64,000 nucleotides of DNA. Source: Asterias amurensis. Its lineage: Eukaryota; Echinodermata; Asteroidea; Forcipulatida; Asteriidae. The stretch lies in assembly GCF_032118995.1 (NCBI RefSeq), contig NC_092660.1:20260501-20324500 (forward strand). Direction: 5' to 3'. Position 1 is the first letter of the stretch, and every line of letters starts with the position of its first letter. The notes beneath the pieces are model-generated. The model was not told where the DNA came from. It saw only the letters and a list, made by a program, of their open reading frames with translations, and did not search any database. A program made the position numbers and the translations under genes. Positions 13,001 through 24,741 of this stretch are shown here, one piece after another.

Positions 13001-16000
13001 GTACCTGATTGCATGGGTTTTCCCTAACTAACTTCTCAGGTGTTTTTCTCCCACATCTAAATTTGAAACTTCCTTCCTTGTCTTCTCTCAATTAGTCTTT
13101 TTAAGGCTTAGATACAGGATTCAAACTGCCTCTAGCTACCGGACAATCTCAGTCGCCCTGACCCAGGCCTAAGTCAAACTCGCACTAACCCAGGCCTAGC
13201 TCACACTCCCCCTCAGTAGGTTTGTTCTCACCTGTAGGTATTTATGCATGAACCATGCAGCAGTTTTACCATCGTTGACTGATTCTACAGTAGTGTTAGC
13301 CTGTCCAGCTATATCACCGCCACCAAACACCCACGGCTCACTGCTCTGCATAGTGTCTGGACTAATCTCTGGTAGACCCCAGGAATTGAACTTAATGGGG
13401 GCCATGGCTGATTTCACTGGAAGAATAATGAAAGTATGACTGTATTTAAACAACGTGTAGTGTACAGTAAGTGCAATGTGTGGGTGTTGAGGTTGCGTAG
13501 TGGAATCTTTCCTCACCTTCCACCTCTAGGACCCCGGTAGGAATCACGCCGGGAGCACTATGTGAATTGAGTTTTTAGTCCCTACCTGACTGCGCGGGTT
13601 TTCCCTGGAATAATTCTTTGAGGTCTTTCTAAAACTAAAACTGAAACTTCATTCTTGGCTAGAACAGTCATTTAACTCTCTATAAGTCTAGTACCTTGTT
13701 CGTTCAGAAGTGTAGAGCCAAACGCAGAGATAATGAAATCAGCCTTCAGACGGACAGTCTGTTCCTCATCTTCTACCCATTTCCCATTGTCATCTTGTTC
13801 AGTACGACACAGCTCCAGCCCAGTGATCCGATTAGCCTTCAAGATGACCTTCCTTGGAGACAGGAATGGCATGAACTCACATCTCTCCTCCCTGGCAAGT
13901 TCCATCTACAAGAATAGACGACTCATAGAATTAAACTTACGATCACGGTATAAAAAATTAAACAAGTTTGATAGTTAGTTCTTATAATGATGTTGGACTT
14001 TGTCAGAGTGAGGAAGATTCCTAACTCGAAAAATAATATTTTGAGAATGTAAGTACAGCGATTCAAAGAGAACAGGTGATGGCCGCGACTCCAGGAGTGC
14101 GTCCCCATTTGAGAATGAGGTGTCCATGGTTGTAAGTCCTTGCATAATGATGATGAAGTACAGAGATAAGCGGTTTTGCCATAAAAACAATACACAATGA
14201 CAAGATACATGTAGGACATGTAACGTTCACATCTATGCCTTTGAAACTTTGAACATGTTATTTCTATTTATTGTCGTCTTTGTTTTAGTGTTCCTATGTA
14301 CCCCCCTGGTGGTGCAATTTTATGTTTTTTTTCTGTGCAATTATTATCAATATTTTTACCTTGTAATGCCACATTATTCAGCTTTGTGCTGCCAGTTGTT
14401 TTTGTAACAAAAATGAATGAATGAATGCATGAAAATGTGAAATGAAAGAGAAAAAAAATCTCAATTTACCCAGAAATATTTATTTAAGAGACAACATTTT
14501 GGGGTTAGGCTGTTTTGCCATGGAAGGGCCATGCTGCCAATCCGAGTGGGGGGAGGGGGGGGGGTTCACACAAGAAATACACAACAAACCTCTTCTGGTA
14601 CAGCCCTGATGGTCGTGAAGCCCTTACGGAAGACAATGTAGACACGTTTAGCTCCACAGCGGAGGGCCGATGTGGCACAGTCAAAGGCAGTGTCACCAGC
14701 ACCGAGAACAATGACATTACCATGAAGCTGAGGAAGCTGAGACTTGCAAGAACACATACCTTAGGTGTCAAATCAGAGGAGTGAGTTAGTATTAAGCCTC
14801 TTGAAATCTGGGCCTTATTTGGTACAGCTGTTTAATTTGCTCATTTTATTCTTACTGAAGTGATGCTAAACATAACCACAGAAGTAGGCATGCTACATGT
14901 AACCTTTAGTTTCTTATTGTAAACAAATGAATGACGTAGCAATGTTAATTCATGGTAAGCGTGCTATTTTTCTTACTTACCTGTGAAATACACTTTGGCT
15001 TAGGCACATTCTTCTGCTATAAAAGCATGAACATTTGCTTACTGTTAAACAGCGATATGAAATTGCAAACCTTCCAAACCATGCTTCCAATGGTTGGTAA
15101 ATAACATTGCGGAACATACAGCGTGTCGGAACATACAATCATTAGCTAAAACTATGTGATAGCATAAATATTTCCTGCATAATGCATACCACTTACCTGC
15201 CTTGCTGGCTTTGGATACAACAGGAAGATAATCCTTAGAGGTATAGAACCCCTGCTCCAGAGTCAGGCCATCAAAGACTGCTATACGCTTAGCCTCTGGT
15301 AGTCCAATACCCAAGAAGACGGCCTCGTACCCAGACTCCTTCAAGGATTCAACAGTCAGGCCATTTCCACCAAGACTTTTGCCATGTTCAACCTATTATC
15401 CAATGAGAAAAAGAATTATGCAAATACTAACACATTAAATTGTTTGCACAAAATACATTTATTTTTGGCATAAACCAAGACAAATAATTTAATCTTGAGG
15501 TGTGAACTTTGTAGTTAAAATGGTGGCCACTACAAATACCTCATAAAAGTTAAATCAGAGGAATTGTTTTGTAAATAAATTGTATTATTTTGTAAATATA
15601 ATCTAGGATGGCTTCAGTGCTAATTTATTTCTACATCACTTTCTGCAACCAGAAACCCAATGGGTTTGCTGTGACAATTGCGCAGTCAACTGAAGTCGCC
15701 ATTGGGGCAAAGAGGGCTAATGGCAAGACTTGTCTTAACAAAATCTTGACTTTTGTCTTAAAACCCACCTTGACTCCAAGATCTTTCATCAAGTCCACTT
15801 CAAAGGAAACCACATCATAAGCCAAGCGGAACTGAGGAATCTCAGAGGAGCTCAAACCACCGATGAAATCTTCTTTCTCGAAGATGGTCACGTCAGAGTA
15901 GCCCAAACGGGCCAGAAAGGTGGCACAGCTTATGCTGGCTGGTCCGCAGCCGAGGAGAGCTATCTTGGAGTTGAAGCTCTCAGGGAGCTGGTCTGGAGGC

Positions 16001-19000
16001 GGGAGGGATGGGTTACGAATCTGAGGAATCTTCATAGCTTTGAAGATCTGTGGATGGGACAAGGAGATATGGTTTTATACTCTTATTAAGGACAATCCTA
16101 TTCTTCAACACTGTAAAAAACAATGTGCGGACAACTAAGTCCTGATTGCTATTGTAACACCAGTATACCAGTGTACGTGTTGTGTCATTTAACCTTCAAG
16201 ATAGACTTCGCTGAGGTCAATACATCCTTTTGGTTGGTAAGCAGTTTGGAATTACACTTTCGACACCTGCTTTTTGTCCCCTTACCTCCGTTGCAAACTG
16301 CTGCAGTCCTCCAATGTTAATAGCGCCCTCTTCTGAAGCATGGAGGTTACAGCCACCAACGCAAAGGTCACTCGTAGGGCACACCATGCCGCACGTCAAA
16401 CCCAACGGATTGTCAGAGAAAATGGCCTTAGATGCACCGTAGTAGTTCTATTAAAGAGACAGACAAAGCAGAACAACAAGATTTAATACATTATTAATTT
16501 GGGTTTTACCCTTACACCAATGACCCGAGCTCTGCGAAAAAAAAAAAAAGCCATATTACTCGGTTGGGATTCGAACCCACGACCTTTGCGATTCTAGAGC
16601 AGTGTCTAAGATTGAGTACTTGAGACTACTGGAGACTTCCGCGTTCTAATAGAGGACGAAGACCTCTCAACTATATCGACATGATCGGTAGAGATTTGGA
16701 ATCTGAATTTGGGGACCTTCCAAACATGATGAAGGATAAAGACTTCCTGCGTGACAATTACCGAATTCTTCTTGTCTTTAAAGTCATTTAGTTAGGGTTT
16801 CATTTTAAACAACAAAAGTCCACTTAAAACGATTGTTTTCATTTGGTGATCTGGAAATTCTTGGACAGAAAGCTTGGGATAAACTGGCTAACTCTACAGC
16901 CAAACTGAATACAAATGTTGTGTACCTTATTAGCAATGCTGGTGATGAATGTCTTCACATCTAGCTGTGTAGGGCAGCTCTTCTGGCACGGGGCATCCGC
17001 GCACTTGAGGCATCTTGCCGCTTCCTTCAGGGCAGCCCGCTCACTTAATGTGGTATGCTTGATGTCATCAAAGTTATTCTCAAGGTCACCACAGGTCTGT
17101 ACAAAACATTAAAACAGTCAAATTGAACACAGTTATCATTTGTTATTATATCTTTCTGTTGATGAAAACCAGGAACCCACAAACAGCACTGTGACCCACA
17201 GGTTTAAATATTATGTTATGAGAAGTTGAAGAGGAAATTTAGTTTTATAAAGAGCTGGTAAAATTCAGTTTTATGATCCTAGAGTTATGATGACGAAAAC
17301 CAAATTCTTAGAGTAAAATGGTGTAAAATGCCAAGTTAGAGATCCTGATCAAGTGCAATTTTTTTTAAATACAAAAACTTTGACAATTGAAGTACACTTA
17401 TTGTCAAACAAATTATAAAAATCTTCTTATACTCAGATAGGCATAGTTTTTGGTAGGAGTAGTTTACAAAACTTTGTTTACATTCGATTCTGGTCTTATA
17501 AAAAGAATCCTAGTTCAATAAACATGACGAGTTAAAAGCCGTTACACTTTTGTCATTGCTTGTGAGCAAAAACAGTTGGTCAATGACATTGTGCGCAATC
17601 AATCTATTGGTAAATGTATTATTTTAAACAAACTTTACTGGAGCAAAGTACGTTTTTTATTGTAAGAAGTAGACTTTGTTCTTACCGCACATGATATGGG
17701 TCCATTTCGCTTCCAGTGTTTGCGATTCTTCTTGGTCGTTGAGGTGGTTACCAGACTAGCATGATGTAATACTCTAGGGTTCAACACCAGTAGATTCTGC
17801 AGAAAAAAATAAGACCAAAAAAGGATTCATGAATACAGAGTAAGTGCACTGGGTGACTGGTACAAGTGCCCTAATCATTTAATGCAAACCCCTGTTAATT
17901 ATTTCAAAGTAATATGTACCTGAATTATGAATTGTTTAACATAGTAACGTAAAGATAACACAGTGCTATAAATCCAGAACAGTCGACCTATTCCTTTTCT
18001 GAAACTACTCATTTATTTGTACTTGGGTTATAGTTTTCAATTACTTTAAATGGAATTTACTTTTTCATTAAAATTAGATCAATTTTGAATATTATTATTA
18101 TTATTACTATTATTTATTTGACCAAAACAAGTTACTCTAAAAATCATTCTTTTGTGTCCCTGACTCAGTCTTAAGGATCAAAGTGCTGTAAATCCAGAAC
18201 AGTTGATCTACATGTAGTCATTTCCTCATGGTGTGACTGACAGTGACCAGGTGACTTTCACATTTTTAACCAGCACTCTCAGCAAAATACATTGTGCCAC
18301 CCAGCACAAATTTCAAAAACATTGTCCACTGTGCATTGATCTGAGACACGGAGTATCAAATGTCACAGAAAAGAACACAGTCAAAAGGCCATTCAACTTA
18401 TTGCATGGCCCCACAACAGCGCTTGCCCTTGATTTATTGCCCTCCACTAAAATTGGTCTAGCTGCAACCCTGATCTTACAACTGTACTAAATAACTCAGT
18501 TGAACCATCTACCTCCATGGTTGAACCATTGAACCATGGAGGAAGGAACTCAGTTTATAGCATTTAAAGGTGTATGCCTGATACCCACTAATGGGTTAGG
18601 GGTTAGGGGTTAAGGGTTAAATTCTAATAGACAACACAATGTCTGCTGATGCCTGCACAGGGTCAAGTTGGTTTAGAACTCTCATATTTCCATCCTGTAT
18701 GGTAAAAAGACAAGTGGTGGATTTCACAAAGACTAGTCTTATCTCCAGTAAGGACGAGGGACGAGTTACTCACACTACGACTAGCCTGAAGTTTTTAATA
18801 TCTCCTAGTAGGCCTACTAGGACTAAAGTCTCTACTTCTTTGTGAAATCGACCCCAGTGGACAGACAGTACCTTGTAGGCACACATTCTATCATTGCTCT
18901 ATGATTCTATGAACAAATTGAACCGTATAACATGCTTTACAAGTTAAGGGCAACGCCTGCTGAAAATGTTGTAAAGTATTATCCAAACTTATTCATCTTA

Positions 19001-22000
19001 TAAATTCTTAAAGAAAGAGATTTTTCGGTGACACTATGCAGTTCAATAATTTTTAAAGTGTTTTTGTGTAGTTCCATAAAAGAATCCAGTGGATGCCAGT
19101 GGAGTCTGTGTTAAACCAGTCCTACCTCACCTGTACGTTTTTTGCATACAGTTTCATTTTACACATTAACAGCCAGATCTTGGCAGGGTACCAATCAATT
19201 TTAAGTCTAAAAAACAAACATCATTATAGGCCCTTTCGAGGAATTGGCAGTTAACCATCACAGTATTACATAATCAGTATTTATCTCCGTCAGACACATA
19301 ATTTGTACTAAACAAACTACTGAGTTAATTTTAATCCAATGCAATTGTTATTAGCTGACTACCTGGGAATAACTATAAACTCCTGCACCAACACTAAAAA
19401 CTTATTTTTATTTTTCACTTACTTTGTAAAGAAAATAATTGTATAGGCCTATTTTTTTAATTTAAGGAAAACTTGATCACAAATAAACTGCAGCCCTTAT
19501 TCAAAGTCCATAAATATGGACTTTGAACACGGGCAATCATTGACAATATCCAGGCATCAGAGATGCAATTTGATGATAAAAAAAACAGATGAAACTACCT
19601 GGGCTTGGACATAAATATTAGGCCTGGGCAGTTTGTGCGACTAGTGTCGTATTCGCGACTATTGATTGTTTAGTCAGGTCGTGACTACTGTTTTTCAACT
19701 ACATGTACATGGGTAATTAAGTCACTTTGAATACTACAAAAATAGTTGCGACTACCTGTTTGGTAAACTGATTGCATCGTCAACGAATATTCACAACAAC
19801 ATAATTAACTAACAAAACACAATCAGACATCAGTGACGCAATCCTTCCATGAATTCCTTCCATTCATAATGCCCGAATGCATCTTGAGAATTAAAAATTA
19901 GTAGCGACTAGTGTCCTAGTGTCAAAGTCAACTTTTTGAGGCGCGACTTGTTGAGCGAGTAACTAATTTCACTAGTCGCCCAGGCTTAATAAATATTGAT
20001 AGTGTTTCTCCAGTTGGTACACAAAATCAACCAAAGACAGGAAATCAGCTGACACTTGAAATGAAAATACCTGCAGCATAAAACACCCCCCCCCCCACAC
20101 ACACAAACTTACTTCAGTCAATGTGTATTGTTCACAATATAGGGGTAATTAGGACAAGTTAAAAAAAAAACATCAGATCAATCCTGCCCTCTTTTTTGTC
20201 TCCAAAATTAGTAACTCTTTCATGTATTCCACACATTGTCATTGCACCATTCTTTCAACGAATGTCAGACAACTCATCCGTCGGACAACTCTTCCGTTTG
20301 GACTACTCGACGGTTCCGACAACTCGACGGTTCCGACAACTCAACGGTTCCGACAACTCGACTTTGAGACAACTCGACGGATGGCCAAGACAAGTCGACG
20401 GTTGAGCGGCCGACCTCCGTTTAATACTGTCATGTTTACACGAACTTTCCTGTATAATTCCTGCGATTCTATAATATTGATCATTATTATTTACCAATTA
20501 TTATTTATCACAAGAAGTGTGGTGTTCCAGTGAAGCCATACTTGCAGAAACATCTGTTAGTGACTGTCTCGAGACTTTGTGTAAAAAACAGACTATGTTT
20601 TATGAGTATGACCATGGTAATGACTCTATGTGTAGCCAGCTAGCAGTTGTCTTCAATTTATTCAAAATAAAGGGTTTAAAAAACACAATTAAAACATTAA
20701 ATAAGTAAAACATTATACAGCTCTATTATTAGAAGATTTACTTTTATTTACTTTATTACCAACAACAATAACAACTCGATCATTGCTCTATGGTACAAGC
20801 AATGAAAATGCCGCGGGGTCATGGTAAAAAAATAAAATAAAAAAATCAACTATCCGTTTGCCCGGATATAAACCCACCCACCATAATATACCCCCTCCCC
20901 CCGGGGAACGCCCTTGCATCATTGCCAAGTCGCTAGTCAGTACATCCCCACCCCAGGCCGCTATTTACCCCCTCCCGCCCCGCGCTGAGCCCCGTCACGG
21001 CCATCCGTCGACTTGTCTTGACCCCAAGTCGAGTTGTCTTACGGTTGAATAAATCATCCGTCGAGTTGTCCGAACCGTCGAGTTGTCTGAACCGTCGAGT
21101 TGTCCGAACGGACGAGTTGTCCAACGGACGAGTTGTCTGGTCTCCCTTTCAACGATTGCTTTAATCATGGAGGTAGGATTCCATGCTACCTCCATGCTTT
21201 AATATTGTATGGTTTCCTCTTTTTTAAACTACAAATTCAGCTAATACTTAGCCTTGCACTTTCCTCCTTGAAAAACAATCAAATAAGAAGGCCCTATGTA
21301 TAAACCTCCTCATTACAGAAAAAATTAGTTTATCAATGATCAACAATCAATGCTTCTTTTTTTTTAAGCACGGTCTTCACCAGTGGAACATGGACTCTGA
21401 ACAGAGCAGCCTTAGGTTTGTGTACCAAAACTTCACTCTTTGACCCTGTTACTACCCTTTTGATAAAGGATTTTCAAATTGAAGGTTATTTTTCGGGTAC
21501 AGACGCACCCTCACAAAACGGAACACCTGCACGTGTGTACTTAGTAGATTTCTACGCATTCTAAACTAATTGTGTCATTCAACGGTTCTATAGTAAAAGT
21601 CGAGGCAGAAATGACATATTTCTATGGACCTAATCATGTGTTAACCGCATTACATGTTCAAGGACAAAGCACAATACAAAGTACAATAAAAGCATATTTG
21701 TGGTTTTATGGAATTGAATTGAAGTATTAAATACAGCTTTGTATGATGCAAACTAACTATGGGTGCAATTTGTTGTTTACTAACGAGGCAGATCAAATGC
21801 TATAGCTAGCTGTTGGTTACCGCTGTTAGTAACTTTACTTTTTTGCCAAAGTGGCTGTCACTGTATGTTAGTCATCTTCACCCAACAAACTAATCTGTAA
21901 ATATGGCCTAGTGGTTGATAAGCCACTCCAATCACCACTCATCAGCCCTTCTATGGCAAAACAGCACAACAGTTTTGTTTTTAATTCGACACCAACGCCG

Positions 22001-23082
22001 GGTAAATTGGGGGCGTTTTTTTGTTTTTTTTCCAAGTTTCAATGGAGATTTGATGTTAACATCCTATCTTGGCCTCTTTTTTTACACTTTGTCCCATTTT
22101 TATGACAGAAGATAAATCTCTCTGTAGTTGAAGACCATGCAGAAGTACAGAGTAGAAAAGTAGAAAACAATATAAATAGAGTCTCAAAATTAACATTGGA
22201 CCGCAGCCTAGGCCCAAGGTAGTCCTAAAAAGAAACAGAGTTCGTTCTGCTACAACCAACCTCACTTCAATCATAGTTCCAGGAGAAGGTTCGATTACAA
22301 TAATTTTAGCTTTGGGCCTAGTGTTGCAATGATCATAACCCTCCTTCCGCCATCAGGAGGAGGGTTTATACGATTATCGCAACTATCTATCTATCTATGT
22401 TCCAATAAGTACATCCCTCCAGAGGAGTATAGTCGTACTCTGGGCAGGAAACTCCAGTCAAACAAACCCAGTGGTCTTGTGTTTTTCAATTGAATAGGCT
22501 ACCTCACTTAGTATTATCTTTTTTCTTTGTGAAAAATTTTGACTATAAAATCAAACGATATCATATAGTTGCAATGATAGTAACCCTCCATCCTCCCGGT
22601 AACCCTCCATCCTCCCCACCGTCGGGAGGATGGAGGGTTACGATCATCGCAACTAACCGATCCTAACATTACAAATACAAAAAGGTGGTATGCTTGCAGT
22701 CAGTATCACATTCACAATAAAAATGAAACAGATCTTCTCCCAAGTGGCAAGTGCTTGTTCAACTCATTTTGATTTTGTAAAATAAACTCTGGTCTATAGA
22801 CAGCTAAACCATGGAGGTATACTTAGTTCTACCTCCATGGTTAAACCATTAAGCTAAAACTTTTGAGCTACTTTTTACAAGTTTTGTTTACAAGCCCAGC
22901 GGTCTTTGTGGATCCCCCCTCCAAAAAAAAGTTCAAGTCCCAATTATGGATAAATAGGCTACACACACAGTAAACACTACCCTATCTGATCCCCAACATA
23001 CTTCTAACTAATTTGAACAGTAGTATGAATAAACATGAGAGTGACATACCTCAATGTCGGCAACATCTTTACTCAAAGCCAT
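7083..23082 (-). CDS. DPYD: Dihydropyrimidine dehydrogenase [NADP(+)], complete, 16 coding exons
   Basis: Cytosolic enzyme that reduces uracil and thymine with NADPH, the first step of pyrimidine catabolism. Exons 5' to 3': 23082-23050, 17796-17686, 17096-16926, 16447-16286, 16047-15769, 15392-15197, 14759-14590, 13905-13695, 13416-13232, 12877-12662, 12293-12060 (alternative end 12015), 11368-11164, 10491-10229, 9654-9475, 8786-8640, 7388-7083. They join in phase to 1022 residues; the human enzyme has 1025. Seen in order: N-terminal Fe-S cysteines C77/C80/C85/C89 and C124/C128/C134; FAD glycine motif LLGCGPAS near 190; NADPH motif [10 protein letters not shown] in exon 7; FMN-barrel active-site loop [11 protein letters not shown] with catalytic Cys669; C-terminal clusters [11 protein letters not shown] (952-962) and CTGCTLC..C (985-995). 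The start ATG has A at -3 and G at +4, and [11 protein letters not shown] matches the family N-terminus. Intron 1 is 5.25 kb. No key residue is missing. The oddity is a duplicated donor at exon 11. Identity is near certain; individual junctions are by eye. Confidence 0.97.
7913..8343. mobile_element. Foldback MITE in DPYD last intron
   Basis: TTTAAAGGGTCTATGTAC at the left is inverted at the right as GTACCCAAATCCTTTAAA. The inner arms also pair (CCACAGATTTACATTAAA against TTTAATGTAAATCTGTGG). Central ATTTTCGTCT/AGACGAAAAT forms a second hairpin. It lies between exons 15 and 16. Confidence 0.7.
8378..8624. mobile_element. Foldback MITE beside DPYD exon 15
   Basis: Ends CCTAATTTCATAGGGCTGCT and AGCAGCTCCATGAAATTGGG are inverted copies, with TGATAAAAACAGG and its near-complement inside. 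It ends about 15 bp past the exon 15 donor, so it now forms the start of that intron. Confidence 0.65.
9102..9250. mobile_element. Foldback MITE, GATTTCACAAAGAGTTAGGAC type
   Basis: Terminal inverted repeats GGGGTCGATTTCACAAAGAG and CTCTTTGTGAAATCCACCCC, with several CTAGTCCTAA hairpins inside. Other copies: 18716-18855, 37879-38027, 61793-61940. Confidence 0.75.
9773..10030. repeat. Repeat-like AT-rich fragment in DPYD intron
   Basis: Contains CAACTCAATATGACGTTTATT and a long AT-rich stretch without open frames. It looks like the 3' tail of a retroelement, but I see no reverse transcriptase and no second copy, so the assignment is weak. Confidence 0.3.
10731..11110. mobile_element. Foldback repeat, GTGGACACTATTGG family
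   Basis: One of six copies in the window (also 35453-35842, 48925-49217, 52173-52566, 53401-53780, 63077-63412). Shared marks are GAGAAACGGCTCCCTCTGAA, ATTTCGAGACCTCAG and its inverted partner, ACACAACTTCGTGTGACAAG, and a TAGTGTCCAGTGTCTTTAA end. This copy is in the intron after DPYD exon 12. Confidence 0.75.
11691..11720 (-). other. Degenerate third copy of DPYD exon 11 end
   Basis: On the minus strand this reads W-V-T-L-A-K-M-A and then TAG where the functional copies have GAG, followed by gtagac. It lies about 320 bp inside the intron from the two tandem copies. It appears to be a dead copy of the same exon-end/donor segment. Confidence 0.5.
12015..12059 (-). other. DPYD: Candidate alternative 15-codon extension of DPYD exon 11
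   Basis: A 45-bp tandem copy of the exon 11 end lies directly downstream of the first donor. Both copies read [12 protein letters not shown] and both end in GAG followed by gtaata. Use of the second donor would add 15 residues (VIY plus the repeated 12) in frame, just before the active-site exon. The copies differ at three positions, all third-codon and synonymous (GAC/GAT, CTC/CTT, GCT/GCG). Whether the second donor is used cannot be told from sequence. Confidence 0.6.
12934..13130. repeat. SINE-like repeat copy in DPYD intron
   Basis: Contains GTCTAGGACCCCGGTTGGAAT, GCATGGGTTTTCCCTAACTA and TTTCTCCCACATCTAAA, shared with the copy at 13492-13690. The B-box-like segment suggests tRNA ancestry. 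Confidence 0.6.
13492..13690. repeat. SINE-like repeat copy in DPYD intron
   Basis: Contains CTCTAGGACCCCGGTAGGAAT, GTTTTTAGTCCCTACCTGAC and GCGGGTTTTCCCTGGAATAA. Same family and orientation as the copy at 12934-13130, on the other side of exon 9. Confidence 0.6.
16491..16610. repeat. tRNA-like SINE, CGGTTGGGATTCGAACCC family
   Basis: Has AATTTGGGTTTTACCCTTAC, CCGAGCTCTGCGAAAAA and GTTGGGATTCGAACCCACGA, the last being an inverted tRNA T-arm/B-box. A longer, partly doubled copy is at 41333-41610. It lies in the intron between DPYD exons 3 and 4. Confidence 0.6.
18502..18544. repeat. Short hairpin, ACCTCCATGGT family
   Basis: TACCTCCATGG is followed after a short loop by CCATGGAGG. Similar 30-45 bp hairpins occur at 21166-21198, 22804-22845 and 23853-23893, all within or just upstream of DPYD intron 1. 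Confidence 0.5.
18716..18855. mobile_element. Foldback MITE, GATTTCACAAAG type
   Basis: Ends GTGGATTTCACAAAG and CTTTGTGAAATCGACCCC are inverted copies. Same family as 9102-9250. Located in DPYD intron 1. Confidence 0.7.
20253..21155. mobile_element. Foldback element with tandem-repeat arms and 9-bp duplication
   Basis: The element proper is 20262-21146, flanked by the direct repeat TTTCAACGA (20253-20261 and 21147-21155). Each arm is built of a short tandem unit: CGACGGTTCCGACAACT at the left, and its complement (AGTTGTCCGAACCGTCG and variants) at the right. GACTTGTCTTGACC-type segments end each arm. The centre (20420-20985) is unrelated AT-rich and C-rich sequence with no transposase. Long arms with internal tandem repeats are the hallmark of Foldback/Galileo-like and some Mutator-like elements. 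It lies in DPYD intron 1. Confidence 0.75.
22323..22384. mobile_element. Short foldback, GTTGCAATGATCATAACCC
   Basis: GTTGCAATGATCATAACCC is inverted as GGGTTTATACGATTATCGCAAC. The arms resemble the ends of the large element at 46616-47546 and of 22566-22655. A TCTA run follows. Confidence 0.55.
22566..22655. mobile_element. Short foldback, TAGTTGCAATGATAGTAACCC
   Basis: Terminal inverted repeats begin TAGTTGC and end GCAACTA, with GTAACCCTCCATCCTCCC repeated inside. It looks like a miniature relative of 46616-47546 (TAGTTGCGATAACGTAACC). No flanking duplication was found. Confidence 0.6.
22804..22845. repeat. Short hairpin, ACCTCCATGGT family
   Basis: AAACCATGGAGGTA, a 9-base loop, then TACCTCCATGGTT: a near-perfect hairpin in DPYD intron 1. 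Confidence 0.55.
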
Positions 23083-24050
23083 TGTTGTCCTGAGCTCTTC
23101 ACTCAAAATAAACACTGCATTCAACTTTCAAAAACCACAGCTGCAGAGTGCACGCAGGACGCATACAATTCTAAAACCTGAACGTACGGGCTTACAATAA
23201 GTTTGACAAAACGATCCTTCATCTATTGTCAATCACAAAATGGTCAATCAAAGTTTACCACAGTTGAGCGAACTCTGGCCCAGACTGTAGTATTTAATAA
23301 ACTAAATAAAAGCGGAAACGTTGAGGAGAGCGACGATCTTCCTTTCTCAAAAAAACAAACCAAATCTGTTTAATTTCCCCCTGACGTACTGACGTTGATT
23401 AATCTTTGAGTAAAAAGAGGGCACCCGACTACTGTACGTGGCGCAACAGTTGGTCAGTTGGTGCACTGCGTGAATGATGTTTGTTGTTTACTCACACAAG
23501 GTATGGTACGTGGAGATCAATGGGTGGAACAATGGTCACGGGTTGTGAATCATGTAATGGGCATGGGTGTGTGTGAATTATGATGGTACCACAATAATTA
23601 TAACCTAAATCTACCTGCATGAATATTATACAAAACAATATCGGCTGGGTCGATTAATAGCAAGAAAGATAGCGTAATCGATTTCTAATGCTCTACAATT
23701 AAATCAAGAGATCACCGGGTTTGGGAGTATTAAAGCAGTCAAATTTGGTTGAGTTCAAAAGTCTCTTTTGTTGGTGAGTGGAGTGGGTATGTTACCCAAT
23801 CCATGGTATGTTGTGACACTGTTTCCAAGAACAAGCCGTTCATAAATTGATTAATGGTTACAGCATGGAGGTAGAACTACCTCCATGGTTACAGTAAGTG
23901 GGAAAATTACAAAGGGCAATTACATGGGAGGCTCGGGCAGCAATAATTGTTTGATTAATTGTATCACTCTAGTTGGAATGTCCCCTCAGGCATTTGGGGC
24001 CAATTAAGCCTATGTAATGGGTTTCATATTGTGGTTGAGATTTGCGTTGC
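23083..24050. other. DPYD upstream region
   Basis: Contains the DPYD promoter on the minus strand by position, but I see no TATA box close to the ATG and cannot place the transcription start. A GGAGGTAG hairpin lies at 23853-23893. The rest is unremarkable. Confidence 0.35.
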
Positions 24051-24059
24051 GGGTGCCTG

Positions 24060-24245
24060 AGAAGGGTACTGTTTAGGTGTGAACCAGCGGACAGCTAGGC
24101 CAGCGTTGAGGCTGTGTCGTGTCGACCCGTCTAGCACGTACGGACGGGTAGGGGTGTCCGGCGGGTGTTTTAAGGCCCATCAGCAATGCAAATCCTCCCG
24201 GGAATCTCGGACCCAAGGATAAGCGGTGTCGAAGCCAAAGGCATT
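24060..24245. promoter_or_regulatory. CpG-rich patch upstream of DPYD
   Basis: This stretch is visibly richer in G+C and CpG than its surroundings. It contains an ATGCAAAT octamer-like site near 24187, and GTGAGTAAG near 24247 could be a splice donor for a plus-strand first exon. No protein similarity is recognised in the short frame opened by that ATG. It may be a divergent promoter or simply a repeat fragment. Confidence 0.3.
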
Positions 24246-24574
24246 GTGAGTAAGCTATATAATATATATATCACTAAATGCCCCTTGTTTTAAAATGCAT
24301 GCAGCCATTGACTATTGTTTGCCTAAAGAGTTGATTATTGTTGTTTGCCTAAAAAAAACTTCCGTTGTAAAAACATATTGTTGTTGTTTACAATTGATCT
24401 GTTGGGTCCAGGGTATGGCCATTGTGAAATTTGTGAAGGCGTAGAATTGTTTGTAGTTTAAAGGGCTTCATAATGTAACGTTCATAAATACGTCAGACAG
24501 TTTGTTATTCATAGTTGGGCCCGTGTTTAAACCTTTGATAATGACCAGCGTTTATAACCGGTTGTGAGCGGATA

Positions 24575-24692
24575 CTCCGTGCTCGTCTTGGTGGAATAAG
24601 ACGTTTCTTGTTACGGGCGATGTGGACGCTGCCGGTGATTTGGCCGCGCTGTGTGTGAAATAAAAACCAGAACGTGTTGCAACAAGACTATA
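24575..24692. repeat. Half-copy of foldback arm
   Basis: Shares TTGGCCGCGCTGTGTGTGAAA-like sequence and ACGTTTCTTG with the element at 6281-6495, but only one arm is present. Confidence 0.4.
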
Positions 24693-24741
24693 CGCACACG
24701 CCCAGAGTTTCTTACTTTTCGCCTTTTAACCAAAAAGGCAT

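Noticed and set aside
18592..18622. Telomere-like GGGTTAGGGGTTAGGGG run
   Set aside because: Only four imperfect units; too short and interior to a gene to be a telomere remnant with any confidence.
20290..20360. CRISPR-like regular short repeats
   Set aside because: Units are contiguous without unique spacers, in a eukaryotic intron, and form the arm of a foldback element.
20858..21052. Proline-rich 64-codon open frame
   Set aside because: Lies in the C-rich centre and right arm of the foldback element; no homologue recognised.
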